Positions 37,233 to 47,803 are shown, numbered from the stretch's first letter. The stretch: DNA of 64,000 nucleotides from Pseudomonas citri (GCF_025336485.1 NZ_JAODAB010000020.1:1-64000), one strand, 5' to 3'. A program made the numbers and translations. The notes: a model not told the origin generated them from the letters alone.

Positions 37233-37839
37233 GTGTAAGCCCCTTGACCATTTGGTTGATCTGTCTGGTGGTTCGCAAAACTTCGCTAGGCTCTTTACGA
37301 AAGTGCTTGATCGACGCTCGGCGACTTTCGTACAAACCCTGTGCCTGGCATCGAAACCAGGCCACCCGCGTTCATCCGCCTGACTTCGACGGGGTCGCGC
37401 ATCGGTTGTGTAGTGTTATCGAAGGGCTGCTACGCAAACTGCGTGACAGCGACGAGAAACAGCGAAGAATCTTCAGCCAGCGTCAACTTTCGAGGGTCGA
37501 CCACGTGCGTCATGAGGATCGTCGCCGACGTTTCTCGTCCTTGTTACCGGACGGTCATGCCAGGTCAGCACCTTCAATCTGCCTTGTGGGCAGTCCCTTA
37601 TCCAAAAAAACAGCTCGGCGGTCAGACGAGCTTGCTCAAACGGTTGCTTGTACTCCCGATCGGGGAGACGTCTGCATCATGCAAGGGCAAATCGGAGGCG
37701 TCAACGGTTTTGTAGTGAATATTTTTGATCACTACATATTGTCGGACAAAATGGTTTGGGTATTAGAAAGGGGTGGGTACAGCACAACACTTGTGGGGAA
37801 ACAAAATAATCCCTTTGAAGTATGTACAACTCTGTGGGC
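37233..37839. other. 600-base gap without a recognised gene
   Basis: Several overlapping frames of poor codon character; none is convincing. The right end (about 37700-37830) is AT-rich and contains a dyad at 37711-37736. The region may contain promoters, an unrecognised small RNA or a decayed gene. Confidence 0.4.
37711..37736. promoter_or_regulatory. AT-rich dyad, operator- or terminator-like
   Basis: TGTAGTGA (37711-37718) and TCACTACA (37729-37736) are perfect arms around a 10-base AT-rich spacer. It lies about 105 bases past the topB stop. The size fits an operator for a dimeric regulator, but it could also form a weak terminator hairpin for topB. Confidence 0.35.
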
Positions 37840-39765
37840 TCAGATTGCCTTGGCTTTGCCAGCCTTGCGCTTGGCCGGCTTGCGCTTGTTTTTCCACGGC
37901 GTTGCCCCACGGCCGGCGGGGTTGGCCGGGCCGCTGATGGTCAGGCTCATACCCTGGCAGCGAGCGATGTGCTTGCTCATCCAGGCGGCTTGCCGGGTGA
38001 CGAATTCTTCCAGGCTCATCTCACCGCTTTGCACCATGTCCAGCGCCTGTTCCCAGATCGCCGTGGTGCCGGGGTCGGCAATGGCGCGTGGGACGGCGTC
38101 GATCAGGCTGAAGGCCGCCGGGGTGGCGGACAGGGCCTTGCCGGTTTTTACCAGGTAACCACGGTCCAGCAGGCCCTGGATGATCGAGGCCCGGGTCGCT
38201 TCGGTGCCGATGCCGGTGGTGTCCTTGAGCTTTTGCTTGAGCAAAGGATCCGCCACCAGCTTGGCGACGTTCTTCATGGCCTTGATCAGGTCGCCCTCGG
38301 TGAACGGCTTGGGCGGTTGGGTCCACAGGTCCTTGGGCGTCACCTCGTCCACGCTGCAATCGTTGCCTTCGGCCAGCGCCGGCAAGATTTGCGGTGCCGG
38401 TGCTTCACGGCCCTTTGCCGGGGCCAGTGCCTCGGGCAGGGCGCGTTTCCAGCCGGGTTCGACGACCTGCTTGCCCACCGCGCGCAAGGCCTGGCCAGCA
38501 CAGTCGAAGTCGGCCTGGGTCCGGTCGTATTCATGGTTGGGCAGGAACTGCGCCAGGTAGCGCGCACGAATCAGCGTATAGACCGCCCGCTGCTTGCCGG
38601 CGAGTTTGTCGAGGTTTTTCGCGGCTGCGGTGGGAATGATGCCGTGGTGGGCGCTGACCTTGGCGTCGTTCCAGGCCCGGGACTTGCGCTGCGGTTGCAG
38701 GTGTTCGCGCAGCGGCGCAAGGCTTGGGTCAGCCAGGGCAAGGGCGGCCAGGATGGCGGGGGCTTCGCTGTGCTGGCTCAGCGGCAGGAAACCACAATCG
38801 CTGCGGGGATAGGTGATGAGTTTGTAGGTTTCGTAGAGTTGTTGGGCGATGTCCAGGGTCTCCTGGGCGCCGAGGCCGAGTTTCTTCGAGCAGACTTCCT
38901 GCAAGGTACCCAGGTCGAACGGCAGCGGTGCGGCCTCGCGCAGGCGCTCGGTGCGGACCTTGGTCACCCGGGCGGTGGCGGCGTTGCCCATGGCCTGTGC
39001 GGCAGCGCGGGCCAGGGCCTGGTCCAGGCAGCGCTCCTGATCGTCGCAGGTATCCGGGTCGGCGCGCCACTGGGCGGTGAAGGCCGTGCCGTGGTGGCTG
39101 AGTTGCACGTCGATGGCCCAATAGGCGACCGGCACGAAGTCGGCGATGCTGCGGTCGCGGTCCACCACCAGCCGCAGGGTCGGTGTTTGCACGCGCCCGA
39201 CCGGCAGCACGCCCTGGTAGCCGGACTGGCGTCCCAGCAAGGTGAACAGGCGACTCATGTTCATGCCGATCAGCCAGTCGGCCCGGGAGCGGCCCAATGC
39301 CGAATGGTACAGGTTGAAGGTCTCGCCCCCTGGTTTGAGGGCCGCCAGGGCCTTGCGGATCGACGCGTCGTCCAAGGCCGACAGCCACAGCCGCCGGATC
39401 GGCCCACGGTAGCGGCAATGTTCCACCAACTCCCGGGCGATCATTTCGCCTTCGCGGTCGGCGTCGGTGGCGATCACCAATTCCTTCGCTTCCCCCAGCA
39501 AACGCTTGACCGCCTTGTACTGGCTGGCGGTTTTCGGCTTGACGGTCATTTTCCATTGCGCCGGCACGATGGGCAGGTCGGCCAGTACCCAGCGCTTGTA
39601 GCGCGCATCGTAGGCATCGGGCGGGGCGGTTTCCAGCAGGTGGCCGATGCACCAGGTGACCGTGACCCCGGAGCCCAGCCAGCAACCGTCGCCACGACGC
39701 GTGGCGCCGAGCACAGCGGCGATGTCCTTGGCCTGGGACGGTTTTTCACACAGGTACAGCTGCAT
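37840..39765 (-). CDS. topB: DNA topoisomerase III
   Basis: 641 aa from the ATG at 39765 behind GAGG; a longer frame starts at 39810. Toprim domain with E7 and DADREGE (101-107); the DNA-cleaving tyrosine is Y319 in ITYPRSD. GVLPVGRVQTPTLRLV is the type IA signature region. It relaxes negative supercoils and decatenates DNA. Some TopB genes lie on integrative elements, but base use here matches the core, so I read it as chromosomal. Confidence 0.94.
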   Translation of the reverse strand: MQLYLCEKPSQAKDIAAVLGATRRGDGCWLGSGVTVTWCIGHLLETAPPDAYDARYKRWVLADLPIVPAQWKMTVKPKTASQYKAVKRLLGEAKELVIATDADREGEMIARELVEHCRYRGPIRRLWLSALDDASIRKALAALKPGGETFNLYHSALGRSRADWLIGMNMSRLFTLLGRQSGYQGVLPVGRVQTPTLRLVVDRDRSIADFVPVAYWAIDVQLSHHGTAFTAQWRADPDTCDDQERCLDQALARAAAQAMGNAATARVTKVRTERLREAAPLPFDLGTLQEVCSKKLGLGAQETLDIAQQLYETYKLITYPRSDCGFLPLSQHSEAPAILAALALADPSLAPLREHLQPQRKSRAWNDAKVSAHHGIIPTAAAKNLDKLAGKQRAVYTLIRARYLAQFLPNHEYDRTQADFDCAGQALRAVGKQVVEPGWKRALPEALAPAKGREAPAPQILPALAEGNDCSVDEVTPKDLWTQPPKPFTEGDLIKAMKNVAKLVADPLLKQKLKDTTGIGTEATRASIIQGLLDRGYLVKTGKALSATPAAFSLIDAVPRAIADPGTTAIWEQALDMVQSGEMSLEEFVTRQAAWMSKHIARCQGMSLTISGPANPAGRGATPWKNKRKPAKRKAGKAKAI

Positions 39766-40005
39766 AACGCCTCTTCTCGAGCAGGTTCCGTGGGGCTGTA
39801 GCATGGTCATGGAAAGGCGTCAGGGCAAGTTTTATCTGTATGGATATACAGACGAATGTGACAGGTTTTCCGGTGGCGGCCTTGGCAAGCGGCGTTCGGC
39901 GGCTCGTGCGCAGGCAAAATGAATTTCTTGCGGGGGCGTCGCTCATAACTCTCAGAACCGCTGAAACAGCAAAAGAACGTTAATGATTCAGGGAGAGTCA
40001 CCTTC

Positions 40006-40413
40006 ATGCATTCAACGCCAAAGGACAACGGACAGGCGACCACGCGTTTGATCCTCGTTGTCGAAGACGATCCGACCATCCTGGAGTTTCTCTGCGAGAT
40101 CCTGGAGGACGAGGGATTTGTCGTGGAGCCCCGGGAAAGCGCCGACGCGGCGCTGAAATTCCTCGAGCAGAGTGCCGACTATGTCGACCTGTTGCTGACC
40201 GACATCACCATGCCTGGCAATATCGACGGCGCGGACCTGGCCAACCTGACCGGGGACCGCTGGCCACAGATCCCCTTGTTGATCATGTCCGGTTACCAAA
40301 CGCCGGAAAGCGCCGGGATCAAGCACCACGCCTCGTTCATCGCCAAGCCGTGGGCGTTGGGACAGATGCTGGACCTGGTGGAGCATACGGTGAAGAGTCA
40401 CTCGCTCCATTGA
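40006..40413 (+). CDS. receiver-only response regulator
   Basis: 135 aa. Receiver domain (about 15-125) with acidic pair ED (VVEDDP), phospho-acceptor Asp in LLLTDITMPG, and K in IAKPWALG. There is no output domain and no adjacent kinase gene. It is similar to the receiver domains attached to hybrid kinases of the SG/CckA type. It may act as a phosphate shuttle or partner protein. A near-perfect REP palindrome follows its stop. Confidence 0.88.
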   Translation: MHSTPKDNGQATTRLILVVEDDPTILEFLCEILEDEGFVVEPRESADAALKFLEQSADYVDLLLTDITMPGNIDGADLANLTGDRWPQIPLLIMSGYQTPESAGIKHHASFIAKPWALGQMLDLVEHTVKSHSLH

Positions 40414-40434
40414 GGATGATGTAGACAGGAAATA

Positions 40435-40467
40435 CCAGTGTGGGAGCAAGCCTTGCTCCCACACTGG
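40435..40467. repeat. REP palindrome with 16-base arms
   Basis: CCAGTGTGGGAGCAAG (40435-40450) pairs perfectly with 40452-40467, leaving a one-base centre. It combines two REP half-units head to head between convergent genes. Confidence 0.85.
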
Positions 40468-40508
40468 TGGACTGTTCCCCAAAAGTTGGACGTTAAGCCG
40501 GTTGTTTC

Positions 40509-42131
40509 TCAGTTCTTGTCCAGATCCACATTCCGGGTTTCCCGCAGGCACAGCATGCCCACCACCAGGCTCACCCCGGTGATCAACACCGGGTACCACA
40601 ACCCGTAGAAGATGTCCCCGGTGTACACCACCAGTGCAAACGACACGGTAGGCAGGAAACCGCCGAACCAGCCATTGCCGATGTGGTAGGGCAGGGACAT
40701 GGAGGTGTAGCGGATACGGGTCGGGAACAGTTCGACCATCAGCGCTGCCAGCGGGCCGTAGCACATGGCTGAAATGATGATGAGCGCCACGATCAGCACG
40801 ACGATCATCGGTCGGTTGATCTGCTGGGCATCGGCTTTCTGCGGATAGCCGGCCAGTGTCACCGCGCCGCGCAGGGCCGCTTCGTCGTAGCCGTCAAGCC
40901 TCACCTCGCCGACACTGACCTGCACATCGCTGCCCGCCGGGGCCGCGACGCTGCTGTAGGGCAGGCCTTGCTTGACCAGGAAGGTCTTGACTTTGTCGCA
41001 AGGGCTGTCGAAACGCGCCTTGCCCACCGGGTCGAACTGAAAGGTGCAGGTGGCCGGGTCGGCCACGACGGTGATCGGGGACTGGCGACTCGCCTGGTCG
41101 ATGGCCGGGTTGGCGTAGTGGGCCAGGCTCTTGAAGATGGGGAAGTACAGCGCCGTCGCCAGCAACAGGCCGATCATCAGCACCGGTTTGCGTCCGACCC
41201 TGTCCGACAGCCAGCCAAAGAAGATGAAGAACGGTGCGCCGATCACCACGCTGACGATCAGCAGGCTGTTGGCCAGGGCCGGGTCCATCTTCAGGAATTG
41301 GGTGAGGAAGAACAGCACGTAGAACTGCGCAGCGTAGAAGGTCACGGCTTGCCCGGCGTTGATGCTGAACAGGGCGATCAGCACCACCTTGAGGTTTTCC
41401 CATTTGCCGAAGGATTCGCGGATCGGCGCTTTGCAGCACTTGCCTTCTTCTTTCATTTTCAGGAAGGCCGGCGACTCGTGCAGGCTCAGGCGAATCCAGG
41501 TGGAAATGCCCAGCAACAGGATCGACAGCAAGAACGGAATGCGCCAGCCCCAGACTTCGAACTGATCGCCGGTGAAGTAGCGGCAGCCCAGTATCACCAA
41601 CAGCGAGAGCAGCAAGCCGAGGGTCGCGGTGGACTGAATCCAACTGGTGTGAAAACCGCGCTTGCCGATGGGCGCATGCTCGGCGACGTAGGTCGCCGCG
41701 CCACCGTATTCACCGCCCAGGGCGAGACCCTGGAGCATGCGCAGCGCCACCAGGATGATCGGCGCGGCGATGCCGATGCTGGCGTAGTTGGGCAGCAGGC
41801 CGACGCAGAAGGTCGCCAGGCCCATGAGGATGATAGTCGCCAGGAATGTGTATTTGCGCCCGATCATGTCCCCCAGGCGCCCGAACACCAGCGCGCCGAA
41901 CGGCCGCACGATGAAGCCGGCGGCGAATGCCATGAGGGCGAAAATGAACGCCGTGGTGTCGTTGACCCCGGCGAAGAACTGCTTGCTGATCACCGCCGCC
42001 AGGGCGCCGTAGAGGAAAAAGTCGTACCACTCGAACACCGTCCCCAGGGACGAGGCGAAGATGACTTTCTGGATTTGCTGGCTGGTGCCGACGCTGCGCG
42101 TGGCTTCCAGGGACTGAACATGCTCAGACAT
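40509..42131 (-). CDS. MFS transporter of the metabolite:H+ symporter (MHS) type
   Basis: 540 aa from the ATG at 42131. Twelve predicted helices; the N-terminal ASSLGTVFEWYDFFLYG and GRLGDMIGRKYTF are MHS signatures. An unusually long insertion of about 100 residues (about 345-450, with a Cys pair in DPATC...SPCDK) lies between two helices of the second half and is probably periplasmic. It is downstream of a GMC oxidoreductase gene on the same strand, so it may import that enzyme's substrate or a related compound. Substrate unknown. Confidence 0.88.
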   Translation of the reverse strand: MSEHVQSLEATRSVGTSQQIQKVIFASSLGTVFEWYDFFLYGALAAVISKQFFAGVNDTTAFIFALMAFAAGFIVRPFGALVFGRLGDMIGRKYTFLATIILMGLATFCVGLLPNYASIGIAAPIILVALRMLQGLALGGEYGGAATYVAEHAPIGKRGFHTSWIQSTATLGLLLSLLVILGCRYFTGDQFEVWGWRIPFLLSILLLGISTWIRLSLHESPAFLKMKEEGKCCKAPIRESFGKWENLKVVLIALFSINAGQAVTFYAAQFYVLFFLTQFLKMDPALANSLLIVSVVIGAPFFIFFGWLSDRVGRKPVLMIGLLLATALYFPIFKSLAHYANPAIDQASRQSPITVVADPATCTFQFDPVGKARFDSPCDKVKTFLVKQGLPYSSVAAPAGSDVQVSVGEVRLDGYDEAALRGAVTLAGYPQKADAQQINRPMIVVLIVALIIISAMCYGPLAALMVELFPTRIRYTSMSLPYHIGNGWFGGFLPTVSFALVVYTGDIFYGLWYPVLITGVSLVVGMLCLRETRNVDLDKN

Positions 42132-42251
42132 ATCGGTATCCCTCACAGTGATTGTTTTTGTTGTTCCACTGTCGACGCCGGTTTGGCATCTCCTGCTTTG
42201 TTGCATTGCTTGATGGCAGGTATCTCGCTCCCCCAGGAGGGCAACCTGGAT

Positions 42252-43895
42252 TCAGACCATCGCGGGTTCCTGGGTGAGGAGGGTGCTCCTGGTGTCTGTC
42301 TCCAGCATCATCTGCGCGGCCTTCTCGGCAATCATCAGCGTCGGCGAGCAGGTGTTGCCCGAGGTGATGCGCGGCATGATCGAGGCGTCGGCGATGCGCA
42401 GGCCCTTGATACCGTGGACGCGCAGTTGTGCATCCACCACCGCGTCGCGGTCCTGGCCCATGCGGCAGGTGCCCACCGGGTGGAAGATCGTCGTGCCGAT
42501 GCGGGCGGCGGCCTGGTGCAGTTCTTCCTCGGTTTGCAGGCTGGGCCCCGGCAGGTATTCCACCGGATTGAACGCGCTCAGGGCCGGGGCGGCGACGATA
42601 CGGCGGGTCAGGCGGATCGCATCGGCGGCGACCCGCAGGTCTTCCGGGTGGCTGAGATAGTTGGGTTGGATCAGTGGCGCGTCATGCAGGTCGGCCGAGC
42701 GGATGTCCACCCGGCCACGGCTGTGCGGACGCAGGTCGCAGACCGATGCGGTGAATGCCGGGAAACTGTGCAATGGCTCGCCGAAGCGTTCCAGGGACAA
42801 CGGCTGCACGTGGTATTCGAGGTTGGCCGAGGTCTGTTCCGGCCCCGAGCGGGCGAACGCGCCGAGCTGGCTGGGAGCCATGGACAGCGGGCCGCTGCGG
42901 TCGTACAGGTAGCGCAGGCCCATGCCCATCTTGCCCCATAGCGTGCCGGCGATCTGGTTCAGCGTACGGGCGTTTTCCAATCGATAGATCAGCCGCAGTT
43001 GCAAGTGATCCTGCAGGTTGCCACCCACACCGGGCAGTTCATGGACCACGCCGATGCCCAGGCGCTGCAACAAGGGGCGCGGACCGATCCCGGAGCGCTG
43101 CAGGATCCCCGGTGAACCCACGGCGCCGGCGCACAGCACGATCTCCTTGCGGGCCTTGAAAGTCATGCCCTTGCCTTGCCAGCGGGCGCTGACGGCGTGG
43201 GCTCGATCGTCACGCAACAACACACGTTCGACCTCGACGTCGGTCAACACCGTGAGATTGGCGCGCTGGCGAACCGGTTTGAGAAAAGCCTTGGCCGCGT
43301 TCCAGCGCACGCCGGCCTTCTGGTTGACCTGAAAGTAGCCGCAGCCTTCGTTGTCGCCGCCGTTGAAGTCGTCGACATTGGCGATGCCGCTCTGTTCGGC
43401 GGCGGTGCGGAACGCATCGAGGATCGGCCAGGACAGGCGCTGGCGTTCGACCCGCCATTCTCCGCTGGCGCCGTGCAGTTCGGAGGCGCCGGCGAAGTGG
43501 TTTTCGCTTTGCCGGAACAGCGGCAGCACGTCTTTCCAGGCCCAACCGGGATTGCCCTCGGCGGCCCAGCCGTCGTAGTCCGCGGCCTGGCCGCGCATGT
43601 AGATCATGCCGTTGATGGACGAGCAGCCGCCCAGCACTTTGCCTCGCGGGTAGCTCAGGGCACGCCCTTGCAGGCCCGGTTGCGCTTCGGTCTTGAAGCA
43701 CCAGTCGGTGCGTGGGTTGCCGATGCAGAACAGGTAGCCGACCGGGATGTGGATCCACGGATAGTTGTCGCGTCCACCGGCTTCGAGCAACAGCACCCGG
43801 TGTTGCGGGTTGGCCGAGAGCCGATTGGCCAGCAAGCACCCGGCCGGGCCGGCGCCCACGATCACGTAATCGTATTCATCGACGACAGGTTGCAT
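42252..43895 (-). CDS. GMC family FAD-dependent oxidoreductase (choline dehydrogenase-like)
   Basis: 547 aa from the ATG at 43895 with GAGAGG upstream. FAD-binding VIVGAGPAGCLLANRLS (about 10-26), GMC signature GKVLGGCSSINGMIY, and catalytic His472 (HPVGTCRMG) and Asn514 (SGNTCSPTL). It oxidises an alcohol with FAD, feeding electrons to quinone or oxygen. It is divergent from a LysR gene and upstream of an MHS transporter, so it probably belongs to a catabolic module for an imported alcohol. Substrate not predictable. Confidence 0.92.
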   Translation of the reverse strand: MQPVVDEYDYVIVGAGPAGCLLANRLSANPQHRVLLLEAGGRDNYPWIHIPVGYLFCIGNPRTDWCFKTEAQPGLQGRALSYPRGKVLGGCSSINGMIYMRGQAADYDGWAAEGNPGWAWKDVLPLFRQSENHFAGASELHGASGEWRVERQRLSWPILDAFRTAAEQSGIANVDDFNGGDNEGCGYFQVNQKAGVRWNAAKAFLKPVRQRANLTVLTDVEVERVLLRDDRAHAVSARWQGKGMTFKARKEIVLCAGAVGSPGILQRSGIGPRPLLQRLGIGVVHELPGVGGNLQDHLQLRLIYRLENARTLNQIAGTLWGKMGMGLRYLYDRSGPLSMAPSQLGAFARSGPEQTSANLEYHVQPLSLERFGEPLHSFPAFTASVCDLRPHSRGRVDIRSADLHDAPLIQPNYLSHPEDLRVAADAIRLTRRIVAAPALSAFNPVEYLPGPSLQTEEELHQAAARIGTTIFHPVGTCRMGQDRDAVVDAQLRVHGIKGLRIADASIMPRITSGNTCSPTLMIAEKAAQMMLETDTRSTLLTQEPAMV

Positions 43896-43938
43896 CCGTG
43901 ACCTCTCATTTCTTGTTCTTGTGTGGTTCATCCTAATT

Positions 43939-43968
43939 GTTAGTTTTCGTTAAAAGAATGTTAGTTTT
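43939..43968. promoter_or_regulatory. direct repeat in the GMC/LysR divergent promoter
   Basis: GTTAGTTTT occurs at 43939-43947 and again at 43960-43968, 21 bases apart (two helical turns), in an AT-rich divergent region. Candidate site for the adjacent LysR protein. Confidence 0.35.
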
Positions 43969-44009
43969 TGCGCAGCTGCTGTGCGTTTATACACAGTCAG
44001 GGAGGGTTC

Positions 44010-44894
44010 ATGTTCGATTGGAATGACTTGCGCTATTTTCTGGAACTGCAACGCAGCGGCCGTTTGCTGACGGCCGCGCGGCGTTTGAACACTACCCATG
44101 CCACGGTGGCTCGGCATATCGAAGCCATCGAGAAGAGCCTGGGCACCGCGTTGTTCGTCCAGCACGCCCAGGGTTATGAGTTGACCCCGGCCGGCGAGGC
44201 GTTGCTCAAGCACGCCGAGGCCATGGAAAACGTGGCGTTGCTGGCCCAGGAGGACATCACCCAGTCCAGCGCGCCCCTGGGCAAGATCCGTCTGGGGGTG
44301 ACCGAAGGGCTGGGGATCATGTTCCTGGCCAGTCGCATGGAAGGGTTGTTCCAACGTTATCCGGGCCTGGAGGTGGAGCTGGTGGCGGTGCCTCGGTTCG
44401 TCAGCATCCTGAACCGCGAGGCGGAAATCAGCATTCACCTCGAACGCCCGGCCGCCGACCTGCTGGTGACCCGCAAACTCACCGACTACAGCCTGGCGCT
44501 GTACGCGAGCCAGGCTTACCTGGATCGCTCGCCACCCCTGCGTACCCGCGAGGACCTGAGCCGTCACGCCTGGATCGGTTACGTCGACGACCTGCTGTTC
44601 AGCCAGGAACTGATGTTCCTCAACAGCTTCTGCCGCAACCCCCGGGTGGTGTTCCACAGCACCAGCGTCATTGCCCAGCAACAAGCGGCGCGCGCCGGAC
44701 TCGGGATCGCCGTGCTGCCCTGCTACATGGCCAGCGGCGATGCGGCGCTGGTGCCGTTGCTGCCGGACGAAACAATTCGCCGCAGCTACTGGATCAGCAC
44801 CCGCCGCGAATTGCACAAGTCCGTGCGGTTGCGCGTGTTGTGGGATTACGTGGTGCAGTTGTGCGAGCGGGAGCAGGGGTTGTTGTTGCCTTGA
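44010..44894 (+). CDS. LysR family transcriptional regulator
   Basis: 294 aa from the ATG at 44010 behind GGAGGG. The helix-turn-helix (LLTAARRLNTTHATVARHIEAIE) is near residues 18-45 and the effector domain spans about 90-290. It is divergent from the GMC oxidoreductase and probably regulates it. Confidence 0.92.
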   Translation: MFDWNDLRYFLELQRSGRLLTAARRLNTTHATVARHIEAIEKSLGTALFVQHAQGYELTPAGEALLKHAEAMENVALLAQEDITQSSAPLGKIRLGVTEGLGIMFLASRMEGLFQRYPGLEVELVAVPRFVSILNREAEISIHLERPAADLLVTRKLTDYSLALYASQAYLDRSPPLRTREDLSRHAWIGYVDDLLFSQELMFLNSFCRNPRVVFHSTSVIAQQQAARAGLGIAVLPCYMASGDAALVPLLPDETIRRSYWISTRRELHKSVRLRVLWDYVVQLCEREQGLLLP

Positions 44895-44952
44895 CGCAAT
44901 GCCCTTTGACGAGACCGCTTTGGTGTTTACTGAGCTGCATCCATACCCGGTC

Positions 44953-45046
44953 CCTGTGGGAGCAAAGCTTGCTCGCGATGCAGGCGTGTCGATTTCCCGG
45001 GTAGAGACCGCGTCAGCTTCATAGCGGGCAAGCCTTGCTCCCACAG
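44953..45046. repeat. inverted REP pair (BIME-like)
   Basis: Two REP units face each other: CTGTGGGAGCAAAGCTTGC (from 44953) and GCAAGCCTTGCTCCCACAG (ending 45046), with about 55 bases between. The pair can fold into one large stem-loop. It lies between the LysR and lexA2 genes. Confidence 0.8.
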
Positions 45047-45130
45047 AGCCGACACACAGAGTTGGGTGGTGGGCTTTAAGTTTGTGAGCTGACTGGTGGC
45101 GCTTGTCAGAAAAATCCGAGAAGAGTACAA

Positions 45131-45747
<617 letters not shown>

Positions 45748-45748
<1 letters not shown>

Positions 45749-46380
45749 TGGGCGCCGTCGTTGCGCTGGACACGCTGTTCAATGGCGGCCAGGTCTGGAA
45801 GGGTCGGCCTGCGCCGCCGGCCGCCAGCCCGCAACCCACCGGCCATGACGCGTTGGACGCGGCGTTGCCCAGTGGTGGCTGGCCGGAAGCGGCGCTGACG
45901 GAAATCCTCACCGCCGCACCGGGCGTGGGCGAGTTGCAACTGGTCTGGCCGACCCTGGCGCGGCTGTCGGCGGCGGGGGAGCGGATCGTGTTGGTGGCGC
46001 CGCCATTCGTGCCTTATCCGCAGGCTTGGCAGAGCGCCGGCATCGACCTGCGCCAGTTGTCGGTGATCCAGGCCGAGGAGCGCGATGCCTTGTGGGCCAC
46101 CGAACAATGCCTGCGTTCGGGCAACTGCGGTGCGGTGCTGTGCTGGCCTCGCCAGGCGGACGACCGGGCCCTGCGCCGCCTGCAAGTGGCGGCGGAAACC
46201 GGCCAGACCCTGGCGTTCGCCTGGCGCTCGCTCCTGGAAGCCATCAACCCGTCTCCGGCGGCCCTGCGCATCGCCATCGATACCCGGCCTGCCCAGTTGC
46301 GCGTGCTCAAGTGCCGGGGCGGGCTGGCCCGTTCGGCGCCGATTGCCTTTGCCCCGCTTTCGACACAAACAGGGCATTGA
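45748..46380 (+). CDS. imuA: ImuA, accessory protein of the translesion cassette
   Basis: 210 aa, overlapping the last base of lexA2. The pattern HDALDAALPSGGWPEAALTEIL and the RecA/SulA-like core identify the ImuA/SulA-like family. It is needed for DNA-damage-induced mutagenesis together with ImuB and DnaE2. The Walker A-like motif of RecA is not conserved. Confidence 0.92.
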
Positions 46381-46387
46381 GGTTGCG

Positions 46388-47803
46388 ATGCGCTGGGTTT
46401 GTATTCTTTTCCCGCAATTGGCGCTGGACGCCGCGCTGCGCCAGCGCCCTGATCCCGACCAGCCCCTGGCGCTGCTGACCGGCCCGGCCCAGCGTCGGGT
46501 GCTGCAAGCGGTCAATGAGCCGGCCAGGGCCCTGGGCTTGCGTCCTGGCCAGAGCATGACCGCCGCCCAGGCCCTGAGCAAAGGTTTTGCCACGGCCGAA
46601 TACGACACGGCGCAGATCGAACATTGGCAACAGTTCCTGGCGGCCTGGGCCTACCGCTTCAGCGCCCAGGTCAGCGTGCATTACCCGCGCACGGTCGTGT
46701 TCGAGATCGAGTCGAGCCTTGGCCTGTTCGGGCCCTGGCCGGTGTTCGAGGCTCGGTTGCGGGCCGAGCTGACGGCACTGGGCTTTCGTCATCGCATCGT
46801 CGCCGCGCCGAACCCGGTGGCGGCGCGGGTTCTGGCCAATGCCTATGACGCCCTGGTGGTGCCCGACGCCGAGACCTTGCAACAGTGCTTGGGACAAATG
46901 CCCGTGGACCGCATCGGCCTGGCCCCCGACGTCGCTACGTCGCTGTCGCGCATGGGCCTGCGCCAGTTGAGCCAGGTCCAGGCCTTGCCCCGGCATACCC
47001 TGGCGCGGCGCTTCGAGGCCCAGGTGCTCAAGCACCTCGACGCGTTGGTGGGCAGCCGTACCCTGGCGCTGTCGTTCTATTTGCCACCGGACCGCTTCGA
47101 TGTGCGCATCGAACTCAACTATGACGTGCAATCCCATCAGGCATTGCTGTTCCCGTTGCGCCGGTTGACCAGCGACCTGTCGGCCTTCTTGTGCGGGCGC
47201 GACAGTGGCGTGCAGCGCTTCGACCTGCACCTGGAGCACGCCGGGTTGCCGGACACGCTGATCAGGGTCGGCCTGCTCAGCGCCGAGCGGGACGCGTCGA
47301 TGCTCTTCGAACTGGCCCGTGGCCGGTTGGAACAGGTGCAGGTCGAGGCTCCGGTGCGCGGCTTTCGCTTGTGCGCCGAAGACCTGCCGAGTTTCGTGCC
47401 CCAACGCCTGGAATTGTTCGATGAACGTCCGCAGCAGACCTTGCCCTGGGAGCAGTTGCGCGAACGGCTGCGGGCGCGGCTGGGCGACGACGCAGTCCAG
47501 GGTTTGGGGTTTCGTGACGACCATCGGCCCGAATGTGCCTGGCAGATGACCTCCCGGCCCCAGGCTTGTCCGGTGCGCGATGGCGTGCAGCGTCCCGGCT
47601 GGTTGCTGGCAGAACCGCAAGCGTTGCCGCAAAACCAGGCCCGAATCCTCATGGGGCCGGAACGTATCGAGAGCGGCTGGTGGGACGGCGCCGACGTGCG
47701 CCGCGATTATTACCTGGTCGAAACCCATGCCGGTCAACGCGGCTGGGCCTATCGACCGGTGGGCGAGGGCGGACCGTTGTGGCTGCAAGGCTGGTTCGCA
47801 TGA
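46388..47803 (+). CDS. imuB: ImuB, Y-family polymerase-like protein
   Basis: 471 aa from the ATG at 46388, 7 bases after imuA. Y-family fold, but the catalytic acidic residues of active polymerases are not evident in the N-terminal palm (RWVCILFPQLALDAALRQ), consistent with ImuB being a non-catalytic hub that joins DnaE2, ImuA and the beta clamp. The C-terminal part (about 320-471) is the typical ImuB tail. Confidence 0.92.
   Translation: MRWVCILFPQLALDAALRQRPDPDQPLALLTGPAQRRVLQAVNEPARALGLRPGQSMTAAQALSKGFATAEYDTAQIEHWQQFLAAWAYRFSAQVSVHYPRTVVFEIESSLGLFGPWPVFEARLRAELTALGFRHRIVAAPNPVAARVLANAYDALVVPDAETLQQCLGQMPVDRIGLAPDVATSLSRMGLRQLSQVQALPRHTLARRFEAQVLKHLDALVGSRTLALSFYLPPDRFDVRIELNYDVQSHQALLFPLRRLTSDLSAFLCGRDSGVQRFDLHLEHAGLPDTLIRVGLLSAERDASMLFELARGRLEQVQVEAPVRGFRLCAEDLPSFVPQRLELFDERPQQTLPWEQLRERLRARLGDDAVQGLGFRDDHRPECAWQMTSRPQACPVRDGVQRPGWLLAEPQALPQNQARILMGPERIESGWWDGADVRRDYYLVETHAGQRGWAYRPVGEGGPLWLQGWFA

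Noticed and set aside
37341..37715. Plus-strand open frame of 124 codons in the gap before topB.
   Set aside because: No ribosome site, no domain and a mixed residue composition unlike coding DNA of this genome.
37822..39801. Plus-strand open frame of about 659 codons across topB.
   Set aside because: Shadow of the topoisomerase III gene in GC-rich DNA; the encoded sequence is low-complexity Gly/Gln/Arg.
40968..42941. Plus-strand open frame of about 657 codons across the MHS and GMC genes.
   Set aside because: Spans two well-supported genes on the opposite strand and has no domain.
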